Of a stretch of 15,479 bases of DNA, positions 1 to 6,038 are shown piece after piece. The notes beneath the pieces are model-generated. The model ran no database searches. It saw only the letters and a program-made list of their open reading frames with translations, and was not told the DNA's origin. The position numbers were made by a program, and so were the translations under genes. Origin of the DNA: CAYFZR01 sp964347835 [NCBI: uncultured archaeon] (GTDB taxonomy: Archaea; CAYFZR01); NCBI GenBank assembly GCA_964347835.1, contig CAYFZR010000004.1:1-15479 (forward strand), given 5' to 3'. Positions within the stretch are counted from its first letter, which is position 1. Every line of letters starts with the position of its first letter.

Positions 1-708
1 CCCGCCAGGACCGAATGCATCAATATTTCGAAAAGGAACTTTTACCGACTCTCCTGAAAATGCTATGTAGGGTTGGGAGTAGTCATTAACCCTCTTTGAC
101 TCGAGAACACTGAAATTACTGTGCTGCATACCGAGAGGTTTGAAAATACGATCACAGACAAATTCCTCCCAAGAACCGCCGCCCAGACGGCCAATCAATA
201 TTCCAGTAATCATGTACATATAATTATTATACTGAAAGATATCCCGGAAACATGCGTTAGGCTCCAGAAAGCGAAGGCGGTGGTAGTATTCTTCACGACT
301 CCTACTAGATAACATCCAAATGGGATCGTATCCCGGCATACCCGTTCGGTGGCAGAGAATGTCGCGTGGGGTGGTATGAAGAGTCGCGTAATCGTCGTAG
401 AGGCGAAAATCGGGCATATACTCGATCAGCGGCGAATCCAAATCGAGCTTACCGTCATCTACGAGCATTCCAATTGCCGTTGCTGTGAATGCCTTTGTGG
501 TTGAGCCGATGGCGAACAGGGTTTTGGGAGTTACAGGAAGCTGTTTTTCCACATCTCTGTAGCCGAAGCCATTCATGTAAATGACTTCACCGTCCTTGAC
601 AACTCCCACAGCCATTCCCGGCACTCCCCATTCAGCTATAACCTTTTCGGCAAACGTTGGGAAACCTTTTGATAAATGCAGAGCTTTTTTTACAGATATT
701 TTTTTCAT
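1..708 (-). CDS. Serine beta-lactamase-family hydrolase (class C / esterase-like), C-terminus cut by window edge
   Basis: Read from an ATG at 708 to the left edge, this is 236 codons with no stop, so only the N-terminal part is visible. The catalytic S-x-x-K motif is S69-T-T-K72, inside the family-typical phrase FAIGSTTKAFTA. The second motif, Y-x-N, is Y160-N-N162. A conserved LCHRTGMPG segment near residue 120 matches the beta-lactamase/penicillin-binding-protein-like fold. Enzymes of this family use the serine nucleophile to cleave esters, amides or D-amino-acid peptides; the substrate cannot be told. No signal peptide is evident, so a cytoplasmic esterase or peptidase is more likely than a secreted lactamase. 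The start is supported by GGTGA 6 nt upstream. The gene is visibly richer in G+C than the core genes, which suggests horizontal acquisition. The third motif (HxG/KTG) would lie outside the window. Confidence 0.9.
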   Translation of the reverse strand, partial: MKKISVKKALHLSKGFPTFAEKVIAEWGVPGMAVGVVKDGEVIYMNGFGYRDVEKQLPVTPKTLFAIGSTTKAFTATAIGMLVDDGKLDLDSPLIEYMPDFRLYDDYATLHTTPRDILCHRTGMPGYDPIWMLSSRSREEYYHRLRFLEPNACFRDIFQYNNYMYMITGILIGRLGGGSWEEFVCDRIFKPLGMQHSNFSVLESKRVNDYSQPYIAFSGESVKVPFRNIDAFGPGG

Positions 709-749
709 TTTTTCTCACCTTTCCAAAGTAAAGTCACAGACAGTAAACT

Positions 750-779
750 CATTTTATTTAAGTATATGATTTTATACTA
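750..779 (-). promoter_or_regulatory. Probable promoter with inverted repeat upstream of the beta-lactamase-family gene
   Basis: On the minus strand an AT-rich stretch reads CTTAAATAAAA (about 752-762), a plausible archaeal TATA box 45-55 nt before the ATG at 708. Immediately upstream lies an inverted repeat with arms AGTATA (761-766) and TATACT (773-778) separated by 6 nt. A dyad abutting a TATA box is a usual place for an operator, but no regulator is seen in the window. Confidence 0.4.
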
Positions 780-792
780 AAACCTATTAAAG

Positions 793-807
793 CCCTTATA
801 TTAAGGG
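793..807. repeat. Short perfect inverted repeat, possible operator or hairpin
   Basis: The arms CCCTTA (793-798) and TAAGGG (802-807) are perfectly complementary around a 3-nt centre. The element lies in the gap between the minus-strand hydrolase gene and the plus-strand broken reading frame at 895. It could be an operator for either gene or a small transcribed hairpin; nothing in the sequence decides between these. Confidence 0.4.
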
Positions 808-894
808 GTTATATGTCAATACCGGCATTATATTGTTAAAACAGTGATACCACCATTAAACTTCTTATGTATTGAATGTATAGTAGGTGTTTTT

Positions 895-1089
895 ATGGAT
901 GCCAGAGAATTCGAATACAGGTGCACCTGCGGAGCAGTCTACAGGCTCTAGAGAACCAAAGAACATCTGGAGGACTACCTTAACTCAGACTTCTGGATGT
1001 GCGAACTGGGAAGACACGTTGAGTTGAATTGGGAAAGAAGAAAGACCATCTTACTTTTGTTAGAGTTAAAATTCATAAAATTTAAATAA
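895..1089 (+). pseudogene. Small cysteine-containing reading frame interrupted by an in-frame TAG
   Basis: An ATG at 895 sits 5 nt behind AGGTG (885-889), a good ribosome binding site. The frame reads MDAREFEYRCTCGAVYRL, then TAG at 949-951 (codon 19), then continues as RTKEHLEDYLNSDFWMCELG and on to a TAA at 1087-1089, 64 codons in all. Cysteines at codons 10 and 12 and another after the TAG hint at a metal-binding knuckle. The stretch up to about 1023 is richer in G+C than what follows, and the last 20 codons look like random AT-rich translation. I read it as a decayed, probably imported small gene with a nonsense codon. Pyrrolysine readthrough is the alternative, but two other genes here (ileS and the pirin gene) end in TAG and nothing in the window supports a pyl system. 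The family is not recognised. Confidence 0.5.
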
Positions 1090-1090
1090 T
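1081..1090 (+). promoter_or_regulatory. TATA box of the short-chain dehydrogenase gene (leaderless mRNA likely)
   Basis: TTTAAATAAT is centred about 25 nt upstream of the ATG at 1110, the usual archaeal TATA-to-start distance. No Shine-Dalgarno sequence precedes that ATG, so the transcript probably begins at or within a base or two of the start codon. The box overlaps the last codons of the broken frame upstream. Confidence 0.5.
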
Positions 1091-1109
1091 ATCTTCTCGT
1101 ACTCAATTT

Positions 1110-1850
1110 ATGAAAATTAGAGGTAATACAATTTTAATAACAGGAGGGGCAACGGGCATAGGATTTTTTCTTGCAGAACACTTTGTAAATGCAGGTAATG
1201 AAGTAATTATTTGTGGGAGAAGAGAAAATAAACTGGAAGAAGCAAAAAAGAAACTGCCTCAAATACACATAAAAGTTTGCGATGTGACAAAACCAACTGA
1301 AAGGGAATCCTTATTTAACTGGGTAATTTCGAATTTTAAAAATATTAATATTTTGGTCAATAATGCAGGCATCCAGAGAGCGATTGACTTAAAAAAAGGT
1401 CCTGATCAGCTAAGAGGGGAAGATGAGATTGATGTTAATTTAAAGGCGCCAATTTATTTGTCCTCACTTTTCATTCCAACTCTATTAAAACAAAAAGAAG
1501 CAGCAATTATAAATATCTCTTCTGGTTTGGGTTTTGTTCCAATAGCTTCAATGCCTGTATATTGTGCAACAAAGGCTGCAATTCACTCTTTTAGCATTTC
1601 TTTAAGGCATCAGTTGAAAAATACTCCATTAAAAGTTTTTGAAATAATCTCTCCAATAGTTGACACTGAATTAGACCATGGGAGAAGGGGCAGAACAAAC
1701 AGAGGAATCCATCCTTCAGAAGTTGCCAAAGCCACTTTAAATGCGTTAGAAAAAGATGAATTCGAGATTGCAGTTGGAATGGCTGAAAATTTACGTGTAG
1801 CAGAATCAAAAAATAATTTTGATCAAATTTTTAAAAATATAAATCAATAA
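1110..1850 (+). CDS. Short-chain dehydrogenase/reductase, DltE-like
   Basis: A 246-residue classical SDR with a Rossmann fold. The nucleotide-binding glycine motif is T11-G-G-A-T-G-I-G18, the NNAG motif is at 84-87, the structural Asn is N110, the catalytic Ser is S138, and Y151-C-A-T-K155 is the YxxxK active site. The phrases EVIICGRRENKL, VYCATKAAIHSFSISLRHQL and the ending FKNINQ closely match, from memory, the Bacillus DltE protein, an oxidoreductase of unknown substrate encoded beside the D-alanine-lipoteichoic-acid genes. An archaeon has no teichoic acid and no dlt genes are near, so the true substrate is unknown. The strong resemblance to a bacterial family suggests lateral transfer. 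NADP(H) preference is likely from the C-G-R-R segment after the second beta strand. It is convergent with pan. Confidence 0.9.
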   Translation: MKIRGNTILITGGATGIGFFLAEHFVNAGNEVIICGRRENKLEEAKKKLPQIHIKVCDVTKPTERESLFNWVISNFKNINILVNNAGIQRAIDLKKGPDQLRGEDEIDVNLKAPIYLSSLFIPTLLKQKEAAIINISSGLGFVPIASMPVYCATKAAIHSFSISLRHQLKNTPLKVFEIISPIVDTELDHGRRGRTNRGIHPSEVAKATLNALEKDEFEIAVGMAENLRVAESKNNFDQIFKNINQ

Positions 1851-1888
1851 ATCACCATCACTCACCTCACATCAATATTGAAAAAATA

Positions 1889-1925
1889 ATTAAAACCCAC
1901 ATTAAGCGGGTATTATTTTTGTTTA
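1889..1925. terminator. Two-way hairpin/poly-T terminator between the dehydrogenase gene and pan
   Basis: The sequence ACCCAC (1895-1900), loop ATTAA, GCGGGT (1906-1911) forms a 6-bp stem with one mismatch. It is followed on the plus strand by ATTATTTTTGTTT and on the minus strand by TTTAATTATTTTTT. This is a sensible terminator for both convergent genes, placed about 45 nt after the dehydrogenase stop and about 130 nt after the pan stop. Confidence 0.6.
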
Positions 1926-1968
1926 GCGGTTTATTTTATCCCCCGATTTCCGAAAAAATCCGAGAAAT

Positions 1969-2033
1969 TCCTCCGATCAGTTCGCCCATCATTCATCATC
2001 TAGTATCAGAACACAAAATTTCATCATGGAGGA
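1969..2033 (-). ncRNA. C/D box small guide RNA (2'-O-methylation guide) in the pan 3' untranslated region
   Basis: All elements of an archaeal C/D sRNA are present in order on the minus strand: stem strand TCCTCC (2033-2028), C box ATGATGA (2027-2021), an 11-nt guide AATTTTGTGTT (2020-2010), D' box CTGA (2009-2006), a 6-nt spacer, C' box ATGATGA (1999-1993), a 12-nt guide ATGATGGGCGAA (1992-1981), D box CTGA (1980-1977), two bases, and the closing strand GGAGGA (1974-1969). The two terminal strands pair perfectly over 6 bp, next to the C/D kink-turn. Such RNAs assemble with L7Ae, Nop5 and fibrillarin. The D guide is complementary to UUCGCCCAUUA, which I recall from the archaeal 23S rRNA A-loop region. 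It begins 4 nt after the pan stop codon and so may be processed from the pan transcript. Confidence 0.88.
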
Positions 2034-2037
2034 GCGA

Positions 2038-3294
2038 TCATCCGAACATTATTCCAACGGACTCTTTTACCCCTGGAATTTTTTGATCTAATTTTAAGAC
2101 CTTTTGGATGGCCTTGTGGAAGTCATCCATATAGACAGTATCTCTTTCTTCTCTTATTGCGAACATACCTGCTTCGGTACAAATAACCTTTACATCTGCG
2201 CCAGTTGCTCCATCAGTGATTTTCGCTAGATTTTCTATATCAACATCTTGAATATTCATGTTCCGGGTGTGTATCTTAAATATCTCTACTCTTGCCTCGT
2301 AGTTTGGCATTGTTACTTCTATGAGTCTGTCAAACCTACCAGGTCTGAGCAGAGCAGGATCTAAAATGTCAGGTCTATTTGTTGCTCCAACAAACCTTAC
2401 ATTTCCTCTGGGATCGAATCCGTCCATCTCTGCGAGCAATTGCATCAACGTTCTTTGAACTTCTCTGTCTCCACTTGTTGCGCTCTCAAGCCTTTTTGCG
2501 CCTATTGCGTCTAATTCATCGATGAATATTATACTTGGAGCCTTCTCTCTTGCAAGTTGTATAATTTCTCTTACCATTCTTGCGCCTTCTCCAATGTACT
2601 TTTGGACTAACTCTGATCCTATTATTTTGATGAATGTAGCGTCTGTTTCATGTGCTACAGCTCTTGCTAGAAGAGTTTTACCTGTACCCGGCGCACCGTA
2701 TAGCATCACGCCCTTAGGCGGTTCAATACCAATTTTTTCAAATAAATCTTGTCTTTTAAGAGGGAGCTCTACTGTTTCTTTTATTTCCCTTATTTGGTCC
2801 TCTAAACCTCCTATATCGCCATATTTTGTAGTGGGGCGTTCTTCGATCTCCATTCCTCTCACGAAAGGATCTTTCTCGGTTGGTAGAACTCCAATTACTG
2901 CATATGATTGTTGATTAAGAGCAACACGAGCTCCTGGAGTTAACTTCTTTTTATCTATGAATTGAGAAATATTTACAACAAAATTAGGACCTGTAGAGCT
3001 TTTTACAATTACTTTATCGTCGTTCAATACATCTATTACGTTAGCCACAACCAAGGGAAGACTTTTTAATCTTTCTAATTCGCTCCTGAGTCTGCGGACT
3101 TCCCTTTCCATCCGCATTCTTTCGCTTTCGATATATTTTTTCTCATTTTCTAATCTTCTATGATCTTCTTTTGCTTGGGTATATGCGGTTTCAAGTTGCT
3201 TTACCCTATTAAGTAAATATCTTGAAAAGTCATCTGTGTTCTTATCCTTCATATTTGGGGTTTCACTTGACTTCGTCACGTTACGCTCCTCCAT
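2038..3294 (-). CDS. pan: Proteasome-activating nucleotidase (PAN), AAA+ regulatory ATPase of the 20S proteasome
   Basis: PAN is a hexameric ATPase that unfolds proteins and feeds them into the archaeal 20S proteasome. In order: an N-terminal coiled coil (about 22-78), the conserved P80 linker, an OB domain (about 80-140), then the AAA+ module with Walker A GAPGTGKT (200-207), the aromatic pore loop Y233-I234, Walker B IIFIDE (255-260), and the second region of homology with ATNRPD (304-309) and arginine fingers in RPGRFDR (317-323). The length is normal for the family. The C-terminus is M-F-G, an HbYX-like tail with Phe in the Tyr position. Two starts are possible. The ATG at 3294 lies about 26 nt from a TATA box and would make a leaderless mRNA. 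The GTG at 3279 (codon 6) follows GGAGGAG by 6 nt. The core proteasome genes are not in the window. Confidence 0.96.
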   Translation of the reverse strand: MEERNVTKSSETPNMKDKNTDDFSRYLLNRVKQLETAYTQAKEDHRRLENEKKYIESERMRMEREVRRLRSELERLKSLPLVVANVIDVLNDDKVIVKSSTGPNFVVNISQFIDKKKLTPGARVALNQQSYAVIGVLPTEKDPFVRGMEIEERPTTKYGDIGGLEDQIREIKETVELPLKRQDLFEKIGIEPPKGVMLYGAPGTGKTLLARAVAHETDATFIKIIGSELVQKYIGEGARMVREIIQLAREKAPSIIFIDELDAIGAKRLESATSGDREVQRTLMQLLAEMDGFDPRGNVRFVGATNRPDILDPALLRPGRFDRLIEVTMPNYEARVEIFKIHTRNMNIQDVDIENLAKITDGATGADVKVICTEAGMFAIREERDTVYMDDFHKAIQKVLKLDQKIPGVKESVGIMFG

Positions 3295-3315
3295 TTACTG
3301 TTTTTGGAATTCTTT

Positions 3316-3327
3316 TGTTATAAGTTT
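3316..3327 (-). promoter_or_regulatory. TATA box of pan
   Basis: The minus strand reads AACTTATAACAA across this interval. The box centre at about 3320 predicts a transcription start near 3294-3297, at or just before the upstream ATG of pan. This supports either a leaderless message or a very short leader carrying the GGAGGAG that precedes the GTG at 3279. Confidence 0.55.
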
Positions 3328-3360
3328 TTTGTCAACACCCTGCACATAAAACTCGACAAT

Positions 3361-3372
3361 TTTTATATTAAC
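3361..3372 (+). promoter_or_regulatory. TATA box of mbf1
   Basis: TTTTATATTAAC is centred about 26 nt upstream of position 3392, which would give a 5' leader of roughly 15 nt containing GGTGGT (3398-3403). It diverges from the pan promoter in the same 112-nt gap. Confidence 0.5.
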
Positions 3373-3406
3373 TCTTCTAAAATATAAAAATGAAAGCGGT
3401 GGTACT

Positions 3407-3871
3407 TTGTATTGTGAGGTCTGCGGCTCAGAGATAAGAGGTCAACCCAGGCTTGTTTTTATCGAAAGAACCGAGATGAAGGTTTGTAATAGATGCAGAA
3501 AGTTCGCGGAACAAAGTAGAGGCGTTAAAGGTCTTAAACCATTGCCTAAGAGACCTTCAAAACCGAAACCGAAGGTGGTTTCAAAGAAAGAATATGAGTT
3601 AATCGAAAATTATGGAACCATTATAAAAAAGGCTAGAGAAAAAAGAGACTGGACTCAAGAGGACTTATCAAAGAGGGTCAATGAAAAATCTTCAGTAATT
3701 GCAAGGATAGAAACGGAAAAAATGACCCCCAACGAAGATTTGCTAAAAAAAATAGAGAGATTGTTGGAGATAAATATCAAACAAGAAATTGGTGGCGATC
3801 CCTTAAGCACAACTCCATCAACGAAATCTTTAACTCTAGGAGATATTGCAAAGATAAAAAAGAAAGAATGA
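3407..3871 (+). CDS. Multiprotein bridging factor 1 (archaeal type), zinc ribbon plus helix-turn-helix
   Basis: A 154-residue protein with the usual archaeal MBF1 layout: an N-terminal zinc ribbon with C3, C6, C27 and C30; a basic proline/lysine linker (about 44-60); and a Cro/C1-type helix-turn-helix (about 69-122) containing the WTQEDLSKR and VIARIETEKM elements. Eukaryotic MBF1 bridges activators and TBP. The archaeal protein has been linked to the 30S ribosomal subunit and translation, so a role in translation or ribosome quality control is at least as likely as transcription. The start is a TTG at 3407, chosen because it puts the MxCExCG knuckle at the family's normal position and follows GGTGGT. 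The ATG at 3390 is out of frame. The gene is divergent from pan and lies 117 nt before pdxS. Confidence 0.93.
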   Translation: MYCEVCGSEIRGQPRLVFIERTEMKVCNRCRKFAEQSRGVKGLKPLPKRPSKPKPKVVSKKEYELIENYGTIIKKAREKRDWTQEDLSKRVNEKSSVIARIETEKMTPNEDLLKKIERLLEINIKQEIGGDPLSTTPSTKSLTLGDIAKIKKKE

Positions 3872-3988
3872 TAATTAGATCGCCAAAATTTTCGACAAAA
3901 GATTCTTTAATTGGTATGTCGACAACCGAAAACTTAATTATCAATCACGTAATTTTCTAAATCATAAGTTTTATTCGGAGGTCTTGGT

Positions 3989-4873
3989 ATGAGAATCCAC
4001 GGAACAGAGAGATTGAAGAGAGGATTCGCAAAGATGGTGAAAGGCGGAGTAATAATGGACGTTACCAATGCCGAGCAGGCAATTATAGCAGAAGATGCAG
4101 GAGCAGTCGCTGTAATGGCGTTGGAAAAGGTTCCAGCCGATATAAGAGAGGCAGGCGGAGTTTCAAGGATGGCAGACCCTGCCAAGATTGTTGAGATTAT
4201 GGAAGCGGTCACCATTCCAGTCATGGCGAAGGTTAGAATAGGTCATTTCGTGGAGGCGCAGATCCTGCAAGCCTTGGGCGTAGATATGGTAGACGAGAGC
4301 GAGGTACTAACTCCAGCAGACGAGAAGTTTCATGTAGATAAAAGGAATTTTACGGTTCCCTTCGTATGCGGAGCAAGAGATTTGGGCGAAGCATTAAGGA
4401 GGATCAATGAAGGAGCGGCAATGATAAGAACAAAAGGAGAGGCAGGAACCGGAAACGTAATGGAAGCCGTAAGGCATATGAGACTCATTATGGGAACTAT
4501 TAGAGATCTGAAATCCAAAGATAGACTCGAATTGGAAAAGTTTGCGAGAGAAATTGCTGCCCCTGTGGAACTACTAGAAGAAACGGTTAAGTTACAGAGG
4601 TTGCCCGTGGTAAACTTTGCTGCAGGCGGTATCGCTACACCAGCAGACGCGGCTTTAATGATGCAACTCGGAGCGGACGGTGTATTCGTTGGTTCAGGCA
4701 TATTCAAGTCTCAGGATCCGCCTGTGAGAGCCAGAGCGATCGTAGAAGCTACCGCAAATTATGATAGACCAGATATTTTGGCTGAAGTATCAAAGAATCT
4801 TGGAGAGGCGATGAGAGGATTAGACATAAAAACTCTGCCTGAGGATCAGTTGTTGCAGGTGAGAGGTTGGTAA
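3989..4873 (+). CDS. pdxS: Pyridoxal 5'-phosphate synthase subunit PdxS
   Basis: This 294-residue TIM-barrel enzyme condenses ribose 5-phosphate, glyceraldehyde 3-phosphate and ammonia (delivered by PdxT) to pyridoxal 5'-phosphate. D24, the Schiff-base lysine K81 in AKVRIGH and the second active-site lysine K149 in RTKGEAGTG all stand at the positions known for the family, and the length is standard. The start ATG at 3989 is 7 nt after GGAGGT (about 3976-3981). The stop overlaps the pdxT start in a TAATG, so the two subunits are translationally coupled. The upstream gap has AT-rich TATA candidates (for example CTTAATTATC near 3932) but no clear operator. Confidence 0.98.
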   Translation: MRIHGTERLKRGFAKMVKGGVIMDVTNAEQAIIAEDAGAVAVMALEKVPADIREAGGVSRMADPAKIVEIMEAVTIPVMAKVRIGHFVEAQILQALGVDMVDESEVLTPADEKFHVDKRNFTVPFVCGARDLGEALRRINEGAAMIRTKGEAGTGNVMEAVRHMRLIMGTIRDLKSKDRLELEKFAREIAAPVELLEETVKLQRLPVVNFAAGGIATPADAALMMQLGADGVFVGSGIFKSQDPPVRARAIVEATANYDRPDILAEVSKNLGEAMRGLDIKTLPEDQLLQVRGW

Positions 4874-5460
4874 TGAACATAGGAATCCTCGCGTTACAAG
4901 GAGATGTTTCAGAGCACGTAGATATTGTTAAGAAAGCCTGTGAAGAGTTAGAGATTACTCCAACCATTATCATCGTAAAAAACAAAGATCAACTGGAAAA
5001 GGTAGATAGGCTCATAATATCAGGAGGAGAGAGCACCACCATAGGAAAGTTGCTCGTTATTAACAAGATGTTCGATGCCTTAAAGGAGAAGATCTCTGAA
5101 GGTATACCTGTTTTAGGCACATGCGCAGGTTTAATACTTCTAGCCAAGGAAGGAAACGGAGACATAGAGAAGACAAAACAACCCTTATTGAAACTTATGA
5201 ATATTAATGTAAAGAGAAATGCCTTTGGAAGACAAAGAGAATCTTTTGAGGCTGAAATAGAATTTTTACCAAAAAAGTCGAAAATATTAGGGATTTTCAT
5301 AAGGGCCCCCGTTATCCTTGATGTAGGAAAGGGAGTAGAGATAGTGGCAAAATGCGAAAATTTTATTGTAGGGGCTAGAGATAAAAATATGCTTGGTATT
5401 GCTTTTCATCCAGAACTAACCGAAGACACTATGATACATAAGTACTTCTTAACTATGTAA
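4873..5460 (+). CDS. pdxT: Pyridoxal 5'-phosphate synthase glutaminase subunit PdxT
   Basis: PdxT hydrolyses glutamine and channels ammonia to PdxS. The 195-residue class I amidotransferase shows the glycine-rich GGES at 51-54, the nucleophile C84 in LGTCAGL, and the catalytic pair H179 and E181 in AFHPEL. The ATG at 4873 shares its first base with the pdxS stop (TAATG), and the protein then begins [11 protein letters not shown] as expected for the family. A TTG two codons upstream (4867) is in frame but would only add two residues. GAGAGG (4861-4866), within the pdxS end, can serve as ribosome binding site. It is followed after 17 nt by a second, different glutaminase. Confidence 0.97.
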   Translation: MNIGILALQGDVSEHVDIVKKACEELEITPTIIIVKNKDQLEKVDRLIISGGESTTIGKLLVINKMFDALKEKISEGIPVLGTCAGLILLAKEGNGDIEKTKQPLLKLMNINVKRNAFGRQRESFEAEIEFLPKKSKILGIFIRAPVILDVGKGVEIVAKCENFIVGARDKNMLGIAFHPELTEDTMIHKYFLTM

Positions 5461-5477
5461 TTCAGTGGGTGTACTCT

Positions 5478-6038
5478 TTGGTAGAAATTTTAGTTTTAGA
5501 TAACCACGGACAGTATACTCACAGGATATATAGGACATTGCGTTATTTAAATGTAAAAGCAAAGATCGTGCCAAATACTATTTCTGTGGAAGAAATAATA
5601 GATATAGGTCCAATTGGAGCTATATTAAGTGGTGGTCCGGATTTAGATAGAATAGGAAACTGTGAATCCGTTGTAAGAGAATTAGATCTCCCTATACTTG
5701 GCATATGTCTCGGACATCAACTCATGGCAAGGGCTTACGGAGGGAAGGTGGTAACAGGATTGAAGGGAGAATATGCAGAGACTGAGATAATAATAGATAA
5801 GCCTGTCGGCATCTTAGAAGGATTTGGAGATAAAATAATTGCGTGGACTTCTCACATGGATGAAATAGAAGAAACCCCGAATGATTTTGAGATAATAGCC
5901 CATTCTAAGGTATGTAAGAACGAGGCTATGATGCATAAGAACAAAGATATTTTTGGTGTCCAGTTTCATCCAGAAGTGGCTCATACTCCCAAGGGTCCGG
6001 AAATATTTAAAAATTTCTTAAAGATCTGTGGAGAGTAA
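5478..6038 (+). CDS. guaA: GMP synthase, glutamine amidotransferase subunit A
   Basis: In many archaea GMP synthase is split. This subunit releases ammonia from glutamine for the separate ATP-pyrophosphatase subunit (not in the window), which converts XMP to GMP. The nucleophilic Cys lies in GICLGHQ (C77 from the TTG start), and the other triad members are H164 and E166 in QFHPEV. I place the start at the TTG 5478: GGGTG (5467-5471) lies 6 nt ahead, and the protein then begins MVEILVLDNHGQYTH, as in the family. A GTG at 5469 would add three residues but overlaps that binding site. It sits 17 nt after pdxT and is almost certainly co-transcribed with pdxST. The 3' end overlaps the convergent gene by 21 nt. 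Confidence 0.93.
   Translation: MVEILVLDNHGQYTHRIYRTLRYLNVKAKIVPNTISVEEIIDIGPIGAILSGGPDLDRIGNCESVVRELDLPILGICLGHQLMARAYGGKVVTGLKGEYAETEIIIDKPVGILEGFGDKIIAWTSHMDEIEETPNDFEIIAHSKVCKNEAMMHKNKDIFGVQFHPEVAHTPKGPEIFKNFLKICGE

Noticed and set aside
949-951. Pyrrolysine codon in the small cysteine-containing frame
   Set aside because: Not accepted as the main call because two genes in the window use TAG as an ordinary stop and no pyl genes are seen; kept as an open alternative in the findings.
5469-5477. GTG at 5469 as the guaA start
   Set aside because: It is part of the GGGTG ribosome binding site and adds three residues not usual in the family; TTG 5478 fits the spacing better.
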